Assembly: GCA_020137815.1 (NCBI GenBank)
Contig: CM035356.1
Location: 5,924,145 to 5,988,144, forward strand
Origin: Hormiphora californensis
Taxonomy: Eukaryota > Ctenophora > Tentaculata > Cydippida > Pleurobrachiidae
Length of the DNA: 64,000 nt
Reading direction: 5' to 3'
Each line of letters opens with the position of its first letter. Within the stretch, counting starts at the first letter, position 1. Position numbers and translations under genes: made by a program. Below, in pieces: positions 10,461 to 22,074 of this stretch. A model generated the notes under the pieces. That model was given only the letters and a program-made list of their open reading frames with translations. It was not told the DNA's origin and did no database searches.

Positions 10461-12378
10461 TTAAGACAAAAACATAATGTAGATTAGCGCAAGGAGCATG
10501 AAAAATAAACACACGGCGCTGACTTTCTTACAAATGCCTAACAAAACGTCCCTGCTCTCTGTAGAATAAATAACTTCTTTGATAAGCTTGTTATTCATTG
10601 CGAAGACACCTCTTTTAGCCTCGAAAATAGCCAATTTTTTCCCTGCCCGGGTGGATGCCCGAAGGGCATCCACCCGGATGATCGTTTTAGCACGTGTGCT
10701 AAAAAGATCATAAAGGGTTTAGAAATCTCGGATTTGAAATAGTAACTCGAGCGTGGTCAAAATCGCGTGTGTCACGGTAGCAGCCTGACAACCGCGATGC
10801 TGACAATTTTGAAAAGTTCGTCCGCAAAGTTATTACAGTACGGATTTCGGTGGCGCGCGCTCAGAATTTGCTGCGCGCGCACACTCTCAATGCAGCGTAT
10901 GTATACACACCTCGCGCGTTACAGCATAGCCGTAGCGCTTGAATGGATTTAACTTCTTGGTAAATCTGATTGAAACTAAAAGGCGTTGAAAGCTCAGCTC
11001 GTTAGTATGGTGACTGAGGGAACGTGAGAAGTTTCCCATGCATAGCTTGGTGTCACATAACATTGTAATTAGGCGTTGGCGGACGACGATCAGATCACAT
11101 TGCACGGTATCGTCTGGTGTGACTGTGAGCGGCGCTTACCAGATCTCATCGTTTATCAGTGATCGGTTCGAGTATTCGTTGGCAGGGAAACACAGCATTA
11201 TGAAACATAATGCAATAATAATTCTTGTTGATCCTCAGTAAGGTCAAGGGCATCCAATCGCTCATTGTAAAGCTTCTTTGTGGCTGCACTACTAAATCCT
11301 TCGGGCCAGTCGAGCGCCTGATATGACGTGAAGATTCGGATTTTTACATTTAACCTTTACAAACCTGGAGATATCAATAATCTTCATGGTCCACTGATTC
11401 ATTATGCAAAGAACCTTGGACGAAGGTCCTTGGTAAATTACCCCTCCCTTCATTACCGACATGGGACATACCTTCACTCCAAGGGGGAAGGTTTTCTTAA
11501 GTCCAAGTACTCTAACAATCATAGGCCGGAGGATGGCACCACCAGCCAGGATTGCCATCTGCATTGTTTGAAGATATCCTATCAGCACCACCGGGTCGCC
11601 TGCCACGTCTGCCTAAAATCAGGGAAAATGGATCGCTCTTAAATATTCCGGGTTTTTTAAAGACTTTTCGATGTCTTACTGTCTCAGAAACACTGCAAAT
11701 CTATCTCTCGACCATTTTAAAATATATTTCTAACCTGAATTTTCTGCTTGTATTCCTGCAACCCTGGTGATATTTCATCCTCCGGCAACTCTCCATCATA
11801 GAAATAAAGGACATCATCTTCGAATGCTGGAAAAGTAAAAGTGAATATACAGTCAGACCTCGATTTACCGGGATGATAAACTTCCCCGATATACGAAATT
11901 GGCAGTATTTCAATTTTGACCCTGATATACCGGGCACCTGCACCCCGATATACGGTATACCGGGCAAAACCCTTTACCCCGAGCATTTTCATTTAACAAT
12001 CCATTCACGAAGTGGAGAATGATAGTTGAAAATGGTACCTTCGCTACGGAAAAGGGTGGGGAAGTACAACTGTTGTAATTCTGGACAGTCACCCCGTAGA
12101 TCATCCATCATCTCCTCGATCATTTCAAAAACCTTCCAAAAACGGTACACAGCCATACGATAGACATTTCGATCTGAAATTGAGGGAGATCCAGAGAAAA
12201 GAGATGGAGAAGGAGAAATCGGGAGAAGTGAGAGAGTGAGAAACTGAAGTCTGGTAATATATACCAAACTCAATGCATTTTTACCTGTCAGAGCAATGCT
12301 TAGTGCCGCGTTGAAGATTTTGTCTGACTTATCATGATCATCAGATAGTTTTTTCTTGAGTTCCTCAGAAAATCCCAT
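10461..12378 (-). pseudogene. heme oxygenase-like copy B, last exon broken by an insertion
   Basis: Exons 12285-12378, 12039-12173, 11735-11826 and 11472-11612 have the same lengths (94, 135, 92, 141) and splice sites as copy A. The fifth exon starts at 11317 but is cut after LDLTEDQ by about 590 bp of foreign DNA (10638-11227) that brings a stop within a few codons. The rest of the exon, encoding KLAIFEAKRGVFAMNN to the membrane anchor, resumes at about 10637. The Gly-Asp to Ala-Ile change in the distal helix is present here too. A read-through product would lack the tail anchor and would be soluble. Confidence 0.8.
10638..11227. mobile_element. unclassified insertion, about 590 bp, with terminal hairpins
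   Basis: Delimited by comparison with the uninterrupted exon of copy A. One end carries two adjacent hairpins, GGGTGGATGCCC/GGGCATCCACCC and TTTTAGCAC/GTGCTAAAA. The rest is rich in GCGCGC. There is at most a TT target repeat. Ends with hairpins and no clear target duplication could suit a Helitron, but no CTRR end is visible. No ORF of note. Confidence 0.6.
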
Positions 12379-12620
12379 ATTTACATTCTATATGGGAAGA
12401 GGGGACGCTTAGATCATATGGAGGCATATTGGACATTCAAATCGAATGATTGTAATCAGTTACCGGGGATAATTAAAAAACATGCTTCTTTAAAAAGATT
12501 TAAAAATATACAAAATTTTAACCAATGATAGTTTTGATAATTAGTTTATAAATTTAAAAAATTATAATAAGTGTCTTTTCACTCAAATTCAAATTCTATC
12601 ACCCTCTTTTCCATCGCGTT

Positions 12621-14333
12621 TCAAAGTACCCTCTTAGTTTGAGAAAATGGTTTCTTGGTTGAACAGGGCCAGTTTGAATCCTCGGTATTCAGCCAGTGGT
12701 TCCTTGCCATTGTAGCCAAGGTCCCATCTTTTACCAGCGCCTCCTTTAGGTTTTCCGTCTCCAACGATGTCATGAAATTACACGCGTACTCAGGGCTGAT
12801 ACACCGGCTCAGAGCCTCCGATAGAAAGGCCATGGTTTCCTTATCGTAGAGAGAAAAGTTGAAATTCTCCAAGATGTAATCTCGAAGTGGTAAAGTGCAG
12901 CCGAGGTCCAGAATTGAAATCAGATGTTGTACGAACGTTGAGTGTAGCTCAAATTGAACAGCTAGTGCCATCAGCAAATCCATTTCGGGACGTTTTGAAG
13001 TGACTGCTAACAATCGGGGAATCTTGAATTGAAAGGCGGTTTTGTTTTCTGGAACACTCGAGAAAATATGTGTTAAGAATTTATCATCGCCAAACTTAAC
13101 CGAGCAATCTAAGGCCAGCAGGGCACATTCCCAGTAACCAGTGAATTCATCCAATGATTTAGGAAGTTGTTGTTTGAAGAAAACAAGACATCCCTCCTTG
13201 GCCCAGTCAACTTTAAACACAGCCACCATCTTGAGAAAATCACCGAATACCTTGAACTCGGTGGAGTCAACCAGCTTGTCAAGCCTCCCTGTGTAACAAG
13301 CATCAACGAATATTCGGACGGATTCAGGTTCAAAATCAGAAACATCATGATCTAGCTCCCCAACTTCCTCAATTAGATTCTTCAGGACAGGAGAGTTACG
13401 GGACAGAACATAGGAGTTCAGAGAGATGTTAGTGCTATCGCTCAGAACAAAGCTGTTGTTTCCATGGGCAGGGAGGGACAGATACTCTTTACCAAAGTCT
13501 ATCCCGGCTGGTTTTTCAATGGCCGGCGAATTCACGGAGGCTAGGTTAGTTCCCGAATTTGTCGCTGCTGGTTCTCGTTCGCAGGGAGAGCTGTGCATGT
13601 GGTCTATAATGATAAAAGTGACCAAAACAGATGCTCCGCCTCCAACGCTATTTTTCGGTAGTTTGAAATCAATATACTCTCCCAGGAGTTTACATTGCTT
13701 CAGAGTTGGGTTCTGTCTCACCAGTATTAACACAGATTCATCCAAATTCTCTATCATGCCTGTTTCTGGGCTATAGCCGTTCACTTTAAACTTCAAGTGT
13801 CGAGGTCCACGCCTTTTCACTTCGACTATCCATCTTCTCCCGAATTTTTCAAGGAATATTTCATTTAAAGCAGGCACACCAGTGAGGTTTATGGTTTGGC
13901 TGAAAACAACCGTGCTTTTCTCGTCCTGCACGATCTGTTGAACAGGTACCTCGCCCAAGTTACATTGAGTGATGTCAGCAGATACGGTTATCTTTATTTC
14001 ATTTTCCCCGCTATCCTTCATAAAGTTCTCCCAACCGCATCCAGATCCAGATCCGTCGTATTTGTGGCCAGTATAGGTGAATTTCGTGCTCTTCTTGGTG
14101 ATTCCATGTTCCAGCGAGAAGTCTATATTGCAACTCCAATTCTTATTAGCGTTAACAGGTTTAATTATATGAAGAAGAGCTTTGAGAAATTCGTTACCAC
14201 GAGTTTTACTAACAGATACGCCCCAAAAGAATCCGTGAAACAGCCGCCAATCGCTGAAAAATCGCTCATGATCTTGAAGCTGTCTGTTGCGTGGTATAGA
14301 GATTAAAAACTCAGCGGAAAACCTTTTTGCCAT
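12621..14333 (-). CDS. MATH-like/BTB protein, intact copy C
   Basis: An intronless open frame of 570 residues, the only full-length open member of the array. Residues about 1-120 look like a MATH/TRAF-homology domain: FLISIPRNRQLQDHERFF, DWRLFHGFFWGVSVSK, and the typical late motif GCGWENFMKDSGENEIKITV. Residues about 120-250 form a second strand-rich segment with WIVEVKRRGPRHLKFKVNG that may be another MATH-like fold. After a Ser/Thr linker comes a BTB domain (about 265-390, GIDFGKEYLSLPAHG to the FKVDWAKEGCLVFF helix), and then a helical C-terminal region like the BACK region of many BTB proteins. MATH-BTB proteins are substrate adaptors of CUL3 ubiquitin ligases; the substrate here is unknown. 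The gene follows the heme-oxygenase-like gene in the same orientation, and the pair was duplicated together. Confidence 0.75.
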   Translation of the reverse strand: MAKRFSAEFLISIPRNRQLQDHERFFSDWRLFHGFFWGVSVSKTRGNEFLKALLHIIKPVNANKNWSCNIDFSLEHGITKKSTKFTYTGHKYDGSGSGCGWENFMKDSGENEIKITVSADITQCNLGEVPVQQIVQDEKSTVVFSQTINLTGVPALNEIFLEKFGRRWIVEVKRRGPRHLKFKVNGYSPETGMIENLDESVLILVRQNPTLKQCKLLGEYIDFKLPKNSVGGGASVLVTFIIIDHMHSSPCEREPAATNSGTNLASVNSPAIEKPAGIDFGKEYLSLPAHGNNSFVLSDSTNISLNSYVLSRNSPVLKNLIEEVGELDHDVSDFEPESVRIFVDACYTGRLDKLVDSTEFKVFGDFLKMVAVFKVDWAKEGCLVFFKQQLPKSLDEFTGYWECALLALDCSVKFGDDKFLTHIFSSVPENKTAFQFKIPRLLAVTSKRPEMDLLMALAVQFELHSTFVQHLISILDLGCTLPLRDYILENFNFSLYDKETMAFLSEALSRCISPEYACNFMTSLETENLKEALVKDGTLATMARNHWLNTEDSNWPCSTKKPFSQTKRVL

Positions 14334-14925
14334 GTTCGTTCCTTTGGGGGAGTTAATAATAAGTTAGTAATACTAACTTAGTATTTATGTTATTATATAG
14401 TGTGTAGACAGGTAAAATAAACAAGGGTAAGAAAATATAAACTCTGAATTAATCGAGTCCTGGTGGGTGGAACGGAATACTTCTTCATAAATACTTCTCC
14501 TTGTATTGTGCTCCATCATTCCATCGTGGCTTACATAGTGGCTTACATAGTTAGCTGTGTCTAATTCTTTGTCGTTCACAACTCACGAGTTATGGGATGA
14601 AATTCAAGCGGACGATAACTCAAACTCGAATATTTCGAACTGGAACAGGGAACTCACTTTTGAAAATTATTAGGCGATTTATAGTCTGGGTCTGGTGATT
14701 TCAGATTTTCTGTCCGCCCCACTATTCGGGTTGGCGTGATCTAAGTAACAATAACAATAACAATAACAATAACAATAACATTTAACATTTATAAATCGCT
14801 TTTGAGCGAAAAGTGTTTATCTTGATCGACTTATACTAAAGCGTCCTTTCGATCAAAACTCGCTTTCTAAAGCGAGTTAATAGTTAATAAGTTAATTAAA
14901 ATAGTTAACAATAAACTGTCACATA
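14334..14925. other. 5' flank of BTB copy C, no gene seen
   Basis: The first 20 bases and 14570-14620 match the 5' flank of copies B and D (GTTCACAACTCACGAGTTAT), interrupted here by about 200 bp of unknown sequence. A short AATAAC hexamer run lies at about 14748-14780. No coding signal. Confidence 0.6.
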
Positions 14926-15225
14926 TCTCTATTATAATTTGGAGATGAACGACGTGGTGGTCGTTCCTTAGGCGGTATCTAAGCGACAAGCTGCTCCTTC
15001 ATAAAACATTTCATGTACCCAAAGCTGTAAAGCTGCTATTTACACTTTTGAAACTTCCAGTGGAAGTTTATTAATATTTTCGAATGCCTTTTAACATGCC
15101 AGTCCCCATAGTTACCAATCCAGTTGCCATGGCAACCGTGTTGAAAGAGGCAAAAAGAACCACCAGGCGAAGCCGGGTGGGTTATCAAAATGCCCTTACT
15201 TGAGCGCACCCAATGGGTGCGCTAG
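14926..15225 (+). mobile_element. Helitron-like element H1
   Basis: Starts TC after an A, ends CTAG before a T, with a terminal hairpin GCGCACCC/GGGTGCGC at the 3' end and a second hairpin ACCAGGCGAAGCCGGGT further in. These are the hallmarks of non-autonomous Helitrons. Starts TCTCTATTATAATTTGGAG. H3 (15724-16031) is a sister copy. Confidence 0.55.
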
Positions 15226-15723
15226 TCCTTATTATAATAAGCAAATGAACGTCGTAGTGATGAGGAGTAGTGATGGAGTATCCCACGTGCAAATGGTGGG
15301 GGGTTGCCCTGGGAGGTGGCTTGGGAGGGGTATTGGAGGGGGATACTGCACGTGCATATTATTGTTTGTTTGTTGCGAGTTCCTGTGTGGTGTTTCGTGG
15401 TGTTTTGGGATATACTACTGGGGCCGCCATGATTGCCAAAGCCTTTCTACCTACGTACCCCGTTGATTCTCTACACAGCTACAATTCTACGGATCTTTAT
15501 CACCTGATTCTACATGTTATTCAGCGGGATTTCCCTTGATGTTTATCACCAGCGCTCTACCACTACCAACCTCCGTATTCTTTACCCCGACATGGAGAGA
15601 CAAAGAGTAAGAGGGGGCATAGAGACGGGTGGGGGTGTGTTGTAGGACTTAACAAGAGTAAGAGGGGGGGGGGGAGAGACATGGGGACGGTGGGGGGGTG
15701 AGGAACTTCAATGGGCTTTCTAG
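15226..15723 (+). mobile_element. Helitron-like element H2 (G-rich subfamily)
   Basis: Begins TCCTTATTATAATAAGC directly after the CTAG of H1 and ends CAATGGGCTTTCTAG directly before H3. The first about 45 bp resemble the starts of H1 and H3 (…GATGAACGTCG); the body differs and contains GGGGTTGCCCTGGGAGGTGG, GTGCAAATGG and long G runs. Copies of this subfamily lie on the other strand at 19768-20646. Confidence 0.5.
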
Positions 15724-16031
15724 TCTATATTATAATTTGGAGATGAACGTCGAAGTCGTTCGTTAGGCGGTATCTAAGCGACAGGCTGCTCCTTCATAAA
15801 ACACTCTATGTGCCCAAAGCTGTAAAGCTGTTACTCACAGTTACTCACAGTTCCAGCGGAAGTTTATTTATATTTTCGAATGACTTTTAACATGCCAGTC
15901 CCCATAGTTACCAATTCAGTTGCCATGGCAACCGTTTTATTGACGTTGAAAGGGGCAAAAAGAACCACCCGGCGAAGCCGGGTGGGTTATCAAAAAGCCC
16001 TTACTTGAGGCGCACCCAATGGGTGCGCTAG
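15724..16031 (+). mobile_element. Helitron-like element H3
   Basis: Same family as H1. Starts TCTATATTATAATTTGGAG, contains the ACCCGGCGAAGCCGGGT hairpin and ends GGGTGCGCTAG before T. Placed head to tail with H2 without any spacer. Confidence 0.55.
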
Positions 16032-16928
16032 TAATTAATAAATAGTTAATAAGTTAATCAAAACAGCATAAACTGAACACTGTATATATCCACAAGATAG
16101 AATCATACAAAAGTCTAGGAAAATATAGCGCAACAGAGGCCATAGATCTCAACGTAAAAAATTACTACACCAGTCTCAATAAGGTGTGCACGTCATGGAA
16201 AAGATGAGGTGTAATGTTGAGCTTGGTCTTGAAAAATGGTTTACTCGTGTCTTGCAGAGTATGATAGTGAACGATAAGACTTCAAATCCCTTTCGGCAAC
16301 ATTGTGATGTGATATCCTGTGAATAGAGAGTTGATAGATTTCTACATGAAACGAAAATTGAAAGAGCAACCACAACTGCAAATGCAGTTCAGAAAGATAT
16401 AAAACGCTCTTGGATCAAGGGATCCAAAGATAGCAAAATACAAACTAAAGTCCAATTTCCCACTCAAGCGACAGGTCGCCACACACCAACTCGCTAAACA
16501 GATGTGAAACTGGCTGAACCAGTGACGCTCGACAAGGCAGAGACCTATCCAGTGATACCAGGATCAAGCCCCATACCACCAAGACAAGACCAGAGAAAAG
16601 AATTAAGTGCCCGGCACCCCGCCACTCGAGTAAAAAATTGGACTATACCCAAACCTAGGTAAAAAAGCCGAGCAATGATACAGAAATATACAACCTGGGT
16701 GAAAGTCCGTTTACCAGTTTGGCCCATGGCCGTGATAGAGTGAAACTTCTTGGGAATCATGCCAAATAAGGTCCAGATGAAGTGAAGATCCTGTTCCCTT
16801 AACCGCTCGAGAAAGAGAACAAACACACACATACATACAAACAAACACACACACGCACACACAAACATACACACACACACACACACACATACACTAGAAG
16901 AAAAGAGGTTGAGAGAAAGAAGGGTAGG

Positions 16929-16959
<31 letters not shown>

Positions 16960-17272
16960 CTTTTTCTTTTTATTATGTATTGCCTCTTTTTGATTTTTTG
17001 ATTTTTTTTAAATTTAAAAAAAATTTTTTTAAATTCTTTTTTCTTTGCTTTTTTGATTTTTTAACCCGGGCTCTTTTTATACCGATCAGTTCTGGGGATC
17101 CGTCACATAAAATAAACCAATCAACTCCCAAATCTCCACTTCCTAGAACAAACAAAATAATAAGTATTCAACTGACCACCAGACACACAAACAACCTCCT
17201 CTATATCTCCTGGCTCCTACTAACTCTAGAAATTCAACGGATTCCTATTGTCACAATGGACATTTCAGCTCC
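16032..17272. other. no gene recognised; CA repeats and T-rich tract
   Basis: Includes a (CA)n-rich run at about 16822-16893 and a T-rich, pyrimidine-biased stretch at 16930-17070. The plus strand at about 16390-16620 gives a hydrophilic open stretch with stops that may be retroelement debris; I do not recognise it. Confidence 0.4.
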
Positions 17273-17322
17273 TTACACGCCAAAAGCCCTACAGAACAAA
17301 AACGTCTTTAGATCCACTTTAA

Positions 17323-18712
17323 GGGTACGCTAACCAAAAATTTTTTTCGAGTGCAGGGAAATCTCTCACCGTAGGGTTGTAGGCCATGCCAAGGAGACCT
17401 CAAATATGCAATTTGAGCTCTCAAGTCGAATTCATATTTTTGCTACAGCTGCTTGAAAAATGAACTGAAAATAAGTTTTTGGCATCTTTAAAATACATTT
17501 GTAAAGATAGGAGCATGAAAATTTGGGGATTTGAAGAGGACATGAAGGTGAATAACCACAAAAATTTTTTTTGCAATCCGAGCTGATTTCCGGTCCTGAG
17601 ATGGATTTCTTTTTTTCCACTTTAACGCCCTATTTGGCAAAGTTCCGAAAACATGTGAAAGCTGTAAATTGGTGAAAAGTTGCGTCTAACGATTATCTAA
17701 GTGGCCATAAATTTTGGGCGTGTCCTTATTTGAGATAAGCTGTACAGAGTTTTTTTTTGTGAAAGCCGTCATTTCAGAAATAAATAAATTCCCTGTATCT
17801 CAAAAACGGCTGATCGTAGAGACCTGAGACTATGCTTAAACGATTCAGAAGGTCCGATTTTGGGGGGGTCTTCTGAGAGACATTTTGCTCCTACTTCAAC
17901 CGTTTTTGCTGTAATTGCGAAAAACAAATTCTATGAAAAGGGCAAAAGCTAAACTCCAATATCCTGTAATTAGGGAATTTTGGCTAAGAAAGGACCGAAA
18001 CTATGGAAAAATGTGTAACAATCTAATTCCTTCACTATTTGGTCCATATGGGTCCCTATAATCACCAAAAACAAAATCACAAAAAATCCACGATGGCGAA
18101 GATGGGTTTTTGTTTTTCGCAATTACAGCAAAAACGGTTGAAGTAGGAGCAAAATGTCTCTCAGAAGACCCCCCCAAAATCGGACCTTCTGAATCGTTTT
18201 AGCATAGTCTCAGGTCTCTACGATCAGCCGTTTTTGAGATACAGGGAATTTATTTATTTCTGAAACGACGGCTTTCACAAAAAAAACTCTGTACAGCTTA
18301 TCTCAAATAAGGACACGCCCAAAATTTATGGCCACTTAGATAATCGTTAGACGCAACTTTTCACCAATTTACAGCTTTCACATGTTTTCGGAACTTTGCC
18401 AAATAGGGCGTTAAAGTGGAAAAAAAGAAATCCATCTCAGGACCGGAAATCAGCTCGGATTGCAAAAAAATTTTTTGTGGTTATTCACCTTCATATCCTC
18501 TTCAAATCCCCAAATTTTCATGCTCCTATTTTTAAAAAAAAATTTTGAGATGCCAAAAACGTATTTACAGGACATTTTTTAAACAGCTGTAGCAAAAATA
18601 TGAATTCGACTTAAGGGCTAAAATTGCATATTTGAGGTCTCCTTGGTATGGCCTACAACCCTACGGTGAGAGATTTCCCTGCACTCGAAAAAAAATTTTG
18701 GTTAGCGTACCC
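17323..18712. mobile_element. 1390-bp palindromic element, TTAA target, copy 1
   Basis: Flanked by TTAA at 17319-17322 and 18713-18716. The ends are GGGTACGCTAACCAAAA and its inverse, and the two halves are near-complete inverted repeats of about 600 bp each (compare 17341-17900 with 18140-18700), with a short unique centre around 17940-18090. The element splits the last codons of the LINE: removing it and one TTAA restores the reading frame. TTAA targets are typical of piggyBac elements, but their usual CCC ends are not seen here. No ORF. Confidence 0.85.
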
Positions 18713-18862
18713 TTAAAACGTTTTAGAGTCTCTGATTCACGCAATTCTCTTGGCAGTTTGTTCCATAGTCGAGGTCCCGATACGCTGAATGCACGATCAG
18801 TTGTCTTGTAATTTGGATGGGGGATTTCAAGCAAAAGTTTATCTCCATCTGCACGCAGTCCT

Positions 18863-19736
18863 GGGGGGGGGGGGTTCAACCTAAAAATTTCCATTTCCAT
18901 TTGCCAAAATCCGGGTATCGATGGAAATTTTTAGAATTTTTTAGAAATTTTTAGAAGTTTTTAGTACTAAAAATTTCCAAAAATTTCTAAAAATTTCCAA
19001 AAATTTCCAAAAATTTCCAAAAATTTCCATTGACCAAGAAAAGAAAAACTAACAAAAACATGAAAATATACAAACACCGTTGTCGCAGAACTGGTTACTT
19101 TTCCTTACCTCTTGTGAGCACTGAGCATCAATAAATCATTTAATAATAGGTCAAAAACATCGAGATCATATATTTTTTGGCAATCCGTACAATTTCTTCA
19201 GAAATCATAGATTCATTGGCCAACTAAGGCCAACTAAGGGCGTCTCGAAAACTTATTGAAAAGTAAGTTACCAAATAGCACAAGATACCTTACATTCCTT
19301 CGGACGGAATGCCTAATACCGTAGTAGATCGGGTTTCTTAGCATACAAAATAGAAACTTTAAACTCTTTTTTAAGCTAGATCACTGTAGATCATGGATGT
19401 AGCTTGTATAACTATCTTACTGTCGAAAACATGCAAAGATTACCTGTCATTAGCTTACAATTGGGTTACCGAAAAACTTCTAAAAACTTCTAAAAACTTC
19501 TAAAAATTTCTAAAAATTTCTAAAAATTTCTAAAAATTTCCATTTACTAAAAACTTCCAAAAATTTCCATCGTCCATAAATTTCTAAAAATTTCTAAAAA
19601 TTTCTAAAAATTTCCAAAAAATTCTAAAAATTTCCAAAAATTTCTAAAAATTTCTAAAAATTTCCAATATAAAATTTCCATTTGCCAAAAAAGTGGGTAT
19701 CAATGGAAATTTTTAGGGTTGAACCCCCCCCCCCCC
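18863..19736. mobile_element. 874-bp element with AAATTTCTA repeats
   Basis: Flanked by the direct repeat CAGTCCT (18856-18862 and 19737-19743). The termini are inverted: a G run then TTCAACCTAAAAATTTCC at the left, TTTTTAGGGTTGAA then a C run at the right. Sub-terminal parts are short tandem repeats of AAAAATTTCTA/AAAAATTTCCA. It interrupts the LINE between GLRADG and upstream codons. A 7-8 bp duplication suggests a hAT-like mechanism. No ORF. Confidence 0.7.
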
Positions 19737-19767
19737 CAGTCCTATTGATTTTGTTTTCCTCTTATTG

Positions 19768-20646
19768 CCCATTGTAGTCTTACAACAACCCCCCCCCCCA
19801 CCCGTATCTATGCCCCCCTCTCACTCTTTGTCTCTCCATGTCGGGGTAAAGAATACGGAGGTTGGAATAGTGGTAGAGCGCTGGTGATAAACATCAAGGG
19901 AAATCCCGCTGAATAACATGTAGAATCAGGCGATAAAGATCCGTAGAATTGTAGCTGTGTAGAGAATCAACGGGGTACGTAGGTAGAAAGGCTTTGGTAA
20001 TCATGGGGGTCCCAGCAGTAGATCCCAAAACACCAACAAACAACAGCCACAGGAACACGCAACAAACAACCAATAACATGCACGTGCAGTATCCCCCCTC
20101 CAATACCCCTCCCAACCCACCTCCCAGGGCAACCCCCACCATTTGCACGTGTGGATAGGTCACCATCCTCATCACGACGTTCATTTGTACTTTATAATAA
20201 GGACTAGAAAGCCCATTGAGATCCCACAACACCCCCCCCCCCCCCCGTCTCTATGTCTCTCCCCCTCTTACTCTTTGTCTCTCCATGTCGGGGTAAAGAA
20301 TACGGAGGTTGGTAGAGTGGTAGAGCGCTGGTGATAAACATCAAGTAAAATTCCGCTGAATAACATGTAGAATCAGGTGATAAAGATCCGTAGAATTGTA
20401 GCTGTGTGTAGAGAATCAACGGGGTACGTAGGTAGAAAGGCTTTGGCAATCATGGCAGCTCCAGTAGTAGATCCCAAAACACCACAGGAACAACACAGGA
20501 ACACGAAACAAACAAACAATAGAATGCACGTGCAGTATCCCCCTCCAATACCCCTCCCAAGCCACCTCCCTTGGCAACCCCCCACCATTTGCACGTGATG
20601 ATAGGTCATACTCATCACGCCACGCATTTGTACTTTATAATAAGGA
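19768..20646 (-). mobile_element. two Helitron-like elements in tandem (H4, H5), H2 subfamily
   Basis: H5 (20204-20646) starts TCCTTATTATAAAGTACAAA after an A inside the LINE and ends TTTCTAG. H4 starts with TCC at 20203, immediately after it, and runs to about 19768, where its 3' end is unclear. Both carry the GGGGTTGCCCTGGGAGG-type body. The insertion sits in the LINE C-terminus, after LAPDYLSGRLL. Confidence 0.5.
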
Positions 20647-22074
20647 TTAAGCAGGCGACCACTAAGATAGTCGGGTGCAAGTCCGTTTAAGCATTTGAAT
20701 ACCAGAACACAGGTTTTATACTCAATTCGCTCAGAGACCGGGAGGAAATGAAGCTCCTTCCGTAGCTGGGTCGTACCTCGCCAACGCCTCTGGCCATAGA
20801 TGAAACGTGATGCGGCATTTTGGATCTTTTGAAGCTCTTGTCGGTTCTTCTTTGTCATTCCGGTCATCAGGGAGTTACAGTAATCCATTTTGGAGTGGAT
20901 CAAGCCGCAGACTAGTAATGTTCTTAGTCTTCGCGACAACTTCCCGGCGATTCTCCATAAATTAACCAGAGTGGACTTACATGCATTGACCACCTTCAAC
21001 ACATGTTCATCCATGGAGAGTTTAGAGTCAAAGTACACCCCCAGATTCCTTGCCGAGTTCGTGACCACAGTGGGTGTGCCCTCTTTGAACAGCTGTACTG
21101 AGTCTACAGAGGTACTTCCTCTGGGAGATAGGATCATAACTTCAGTCTTTGTAGGGTTCAGTTGGAGAAAATTAGTCGTGAGCCAGGCCTGTATATCCGA
21201 AACGCAGGCCTGTAACTTCTGTTCAATATCAGAGAAGTCATCCGCTGAATATGCAGCGTACACCTGGGTATCATCTGCGTAAAAATGAATACCTACTCCG
21301 TGTTTCTCAGCAATTAGTTCCAGCTCCTTCGTGTAGCATATGAACAGAATAGGACCCAGAATCTATCCCTGAGGCACTCCAATAGTCAAATCAGTAAAAG
21401 CCGATTTCAACTCACCCACCATCACAGAAGCACCCCTACCCGTAAGGTAACTCCGGAACCAGTCAAGAGAGGTATCACTGACACCATATAGCTGCTCCAA
21501 TCGTTTGAGGAGTGTCGAGTGGTTCACCGTATCGAAAGCCGCACTCAAGTCTAATAACAGGAGCACCACCTTCGATCTTTCGTCCGTCAGTGTTAGCAAA
21601 TCGTCAAATATGCGTAGGGTGGCAGTTTCACAGCTTTTATGCTGTCTATATGCAGATTGATGTCTCGATAGAAGGTTGTTATCCTCTAGATGCTTGACGA
21701 ACTGATCAGCTGCACACTTTTCAATGAGCTTGCCAAGGAATGGTAGGTTGCTGACAGGTCTGTAGTTACCCAGATCATCGGCGTCAAGATCTGACTTCTT
21801 AATCAAAGGACGAATAAGAGCAGTTTTCAAAGCAGTAGGGAATTTACCAGATAATAGGCTGTCGTTCACTATCTTAGATAGGACCGGGAGCCTCCCGGCG
21901 GGAGGAGTTCTCCAAATAATCGTCTGACAAAAGAAGTGGGTATAGGATCCAGCTCGCAATGTTTCGTGCCCATCTCCATAATGGTCGATCTTAAGACTGT
22001 ATCAGACACCGGTTGAAATTTGAATGATGGCACTCGCGGTGCATTTGGAGATTGAGTTAGGTAGTACACCTACT

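Larger units (their letters stand above)
17273..22069 (-). mobile_element. CR1/L2-type LINE, degenerate, carrying nested insertions
   Basis: Non-LTR reverse transcriptase remnant. The RT core is in 21363-21959 (ALIRPLIKKSDLD, NYRPVSNLPFLGKLIEK, LLLDLSAAFDTVNHSTLL, IGVPQG), then an in-frame TAG, then the catalytic YADD box at about 21270-21290. The RT tail follows down to 20650 (LGVYFDSKLSMDEHV, KELHFLPVSERIEYKT). Helitrons, an 874-bp element and the 1390-bp TTAA element then split the C-terminus. It resumes at 18713-18862 (DRAFSVSGPRLWNKLPREL) and ends at 17273-17318 (KVDLKTFLFCRAFGV, stop). This C-terminal signature is that of CR1/L2-group LINEs. A frameshift near 21900 and the TAG show that it is dead. 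The 5' part beyond 22069 is missing. Confidence 0.8.

Noticed and set aside
10638-11227. Insertion in heme-oxygenase-like copy B as a definite Helitron
   Set aside because: Terminal hairpins are present, but no TC start and CTRR end could be placed.
20373-21263. A 296-residue host protein
   Set aside because: It is the tail of the LINE reverse transcriptase running on into the inserted Helitron-like element.
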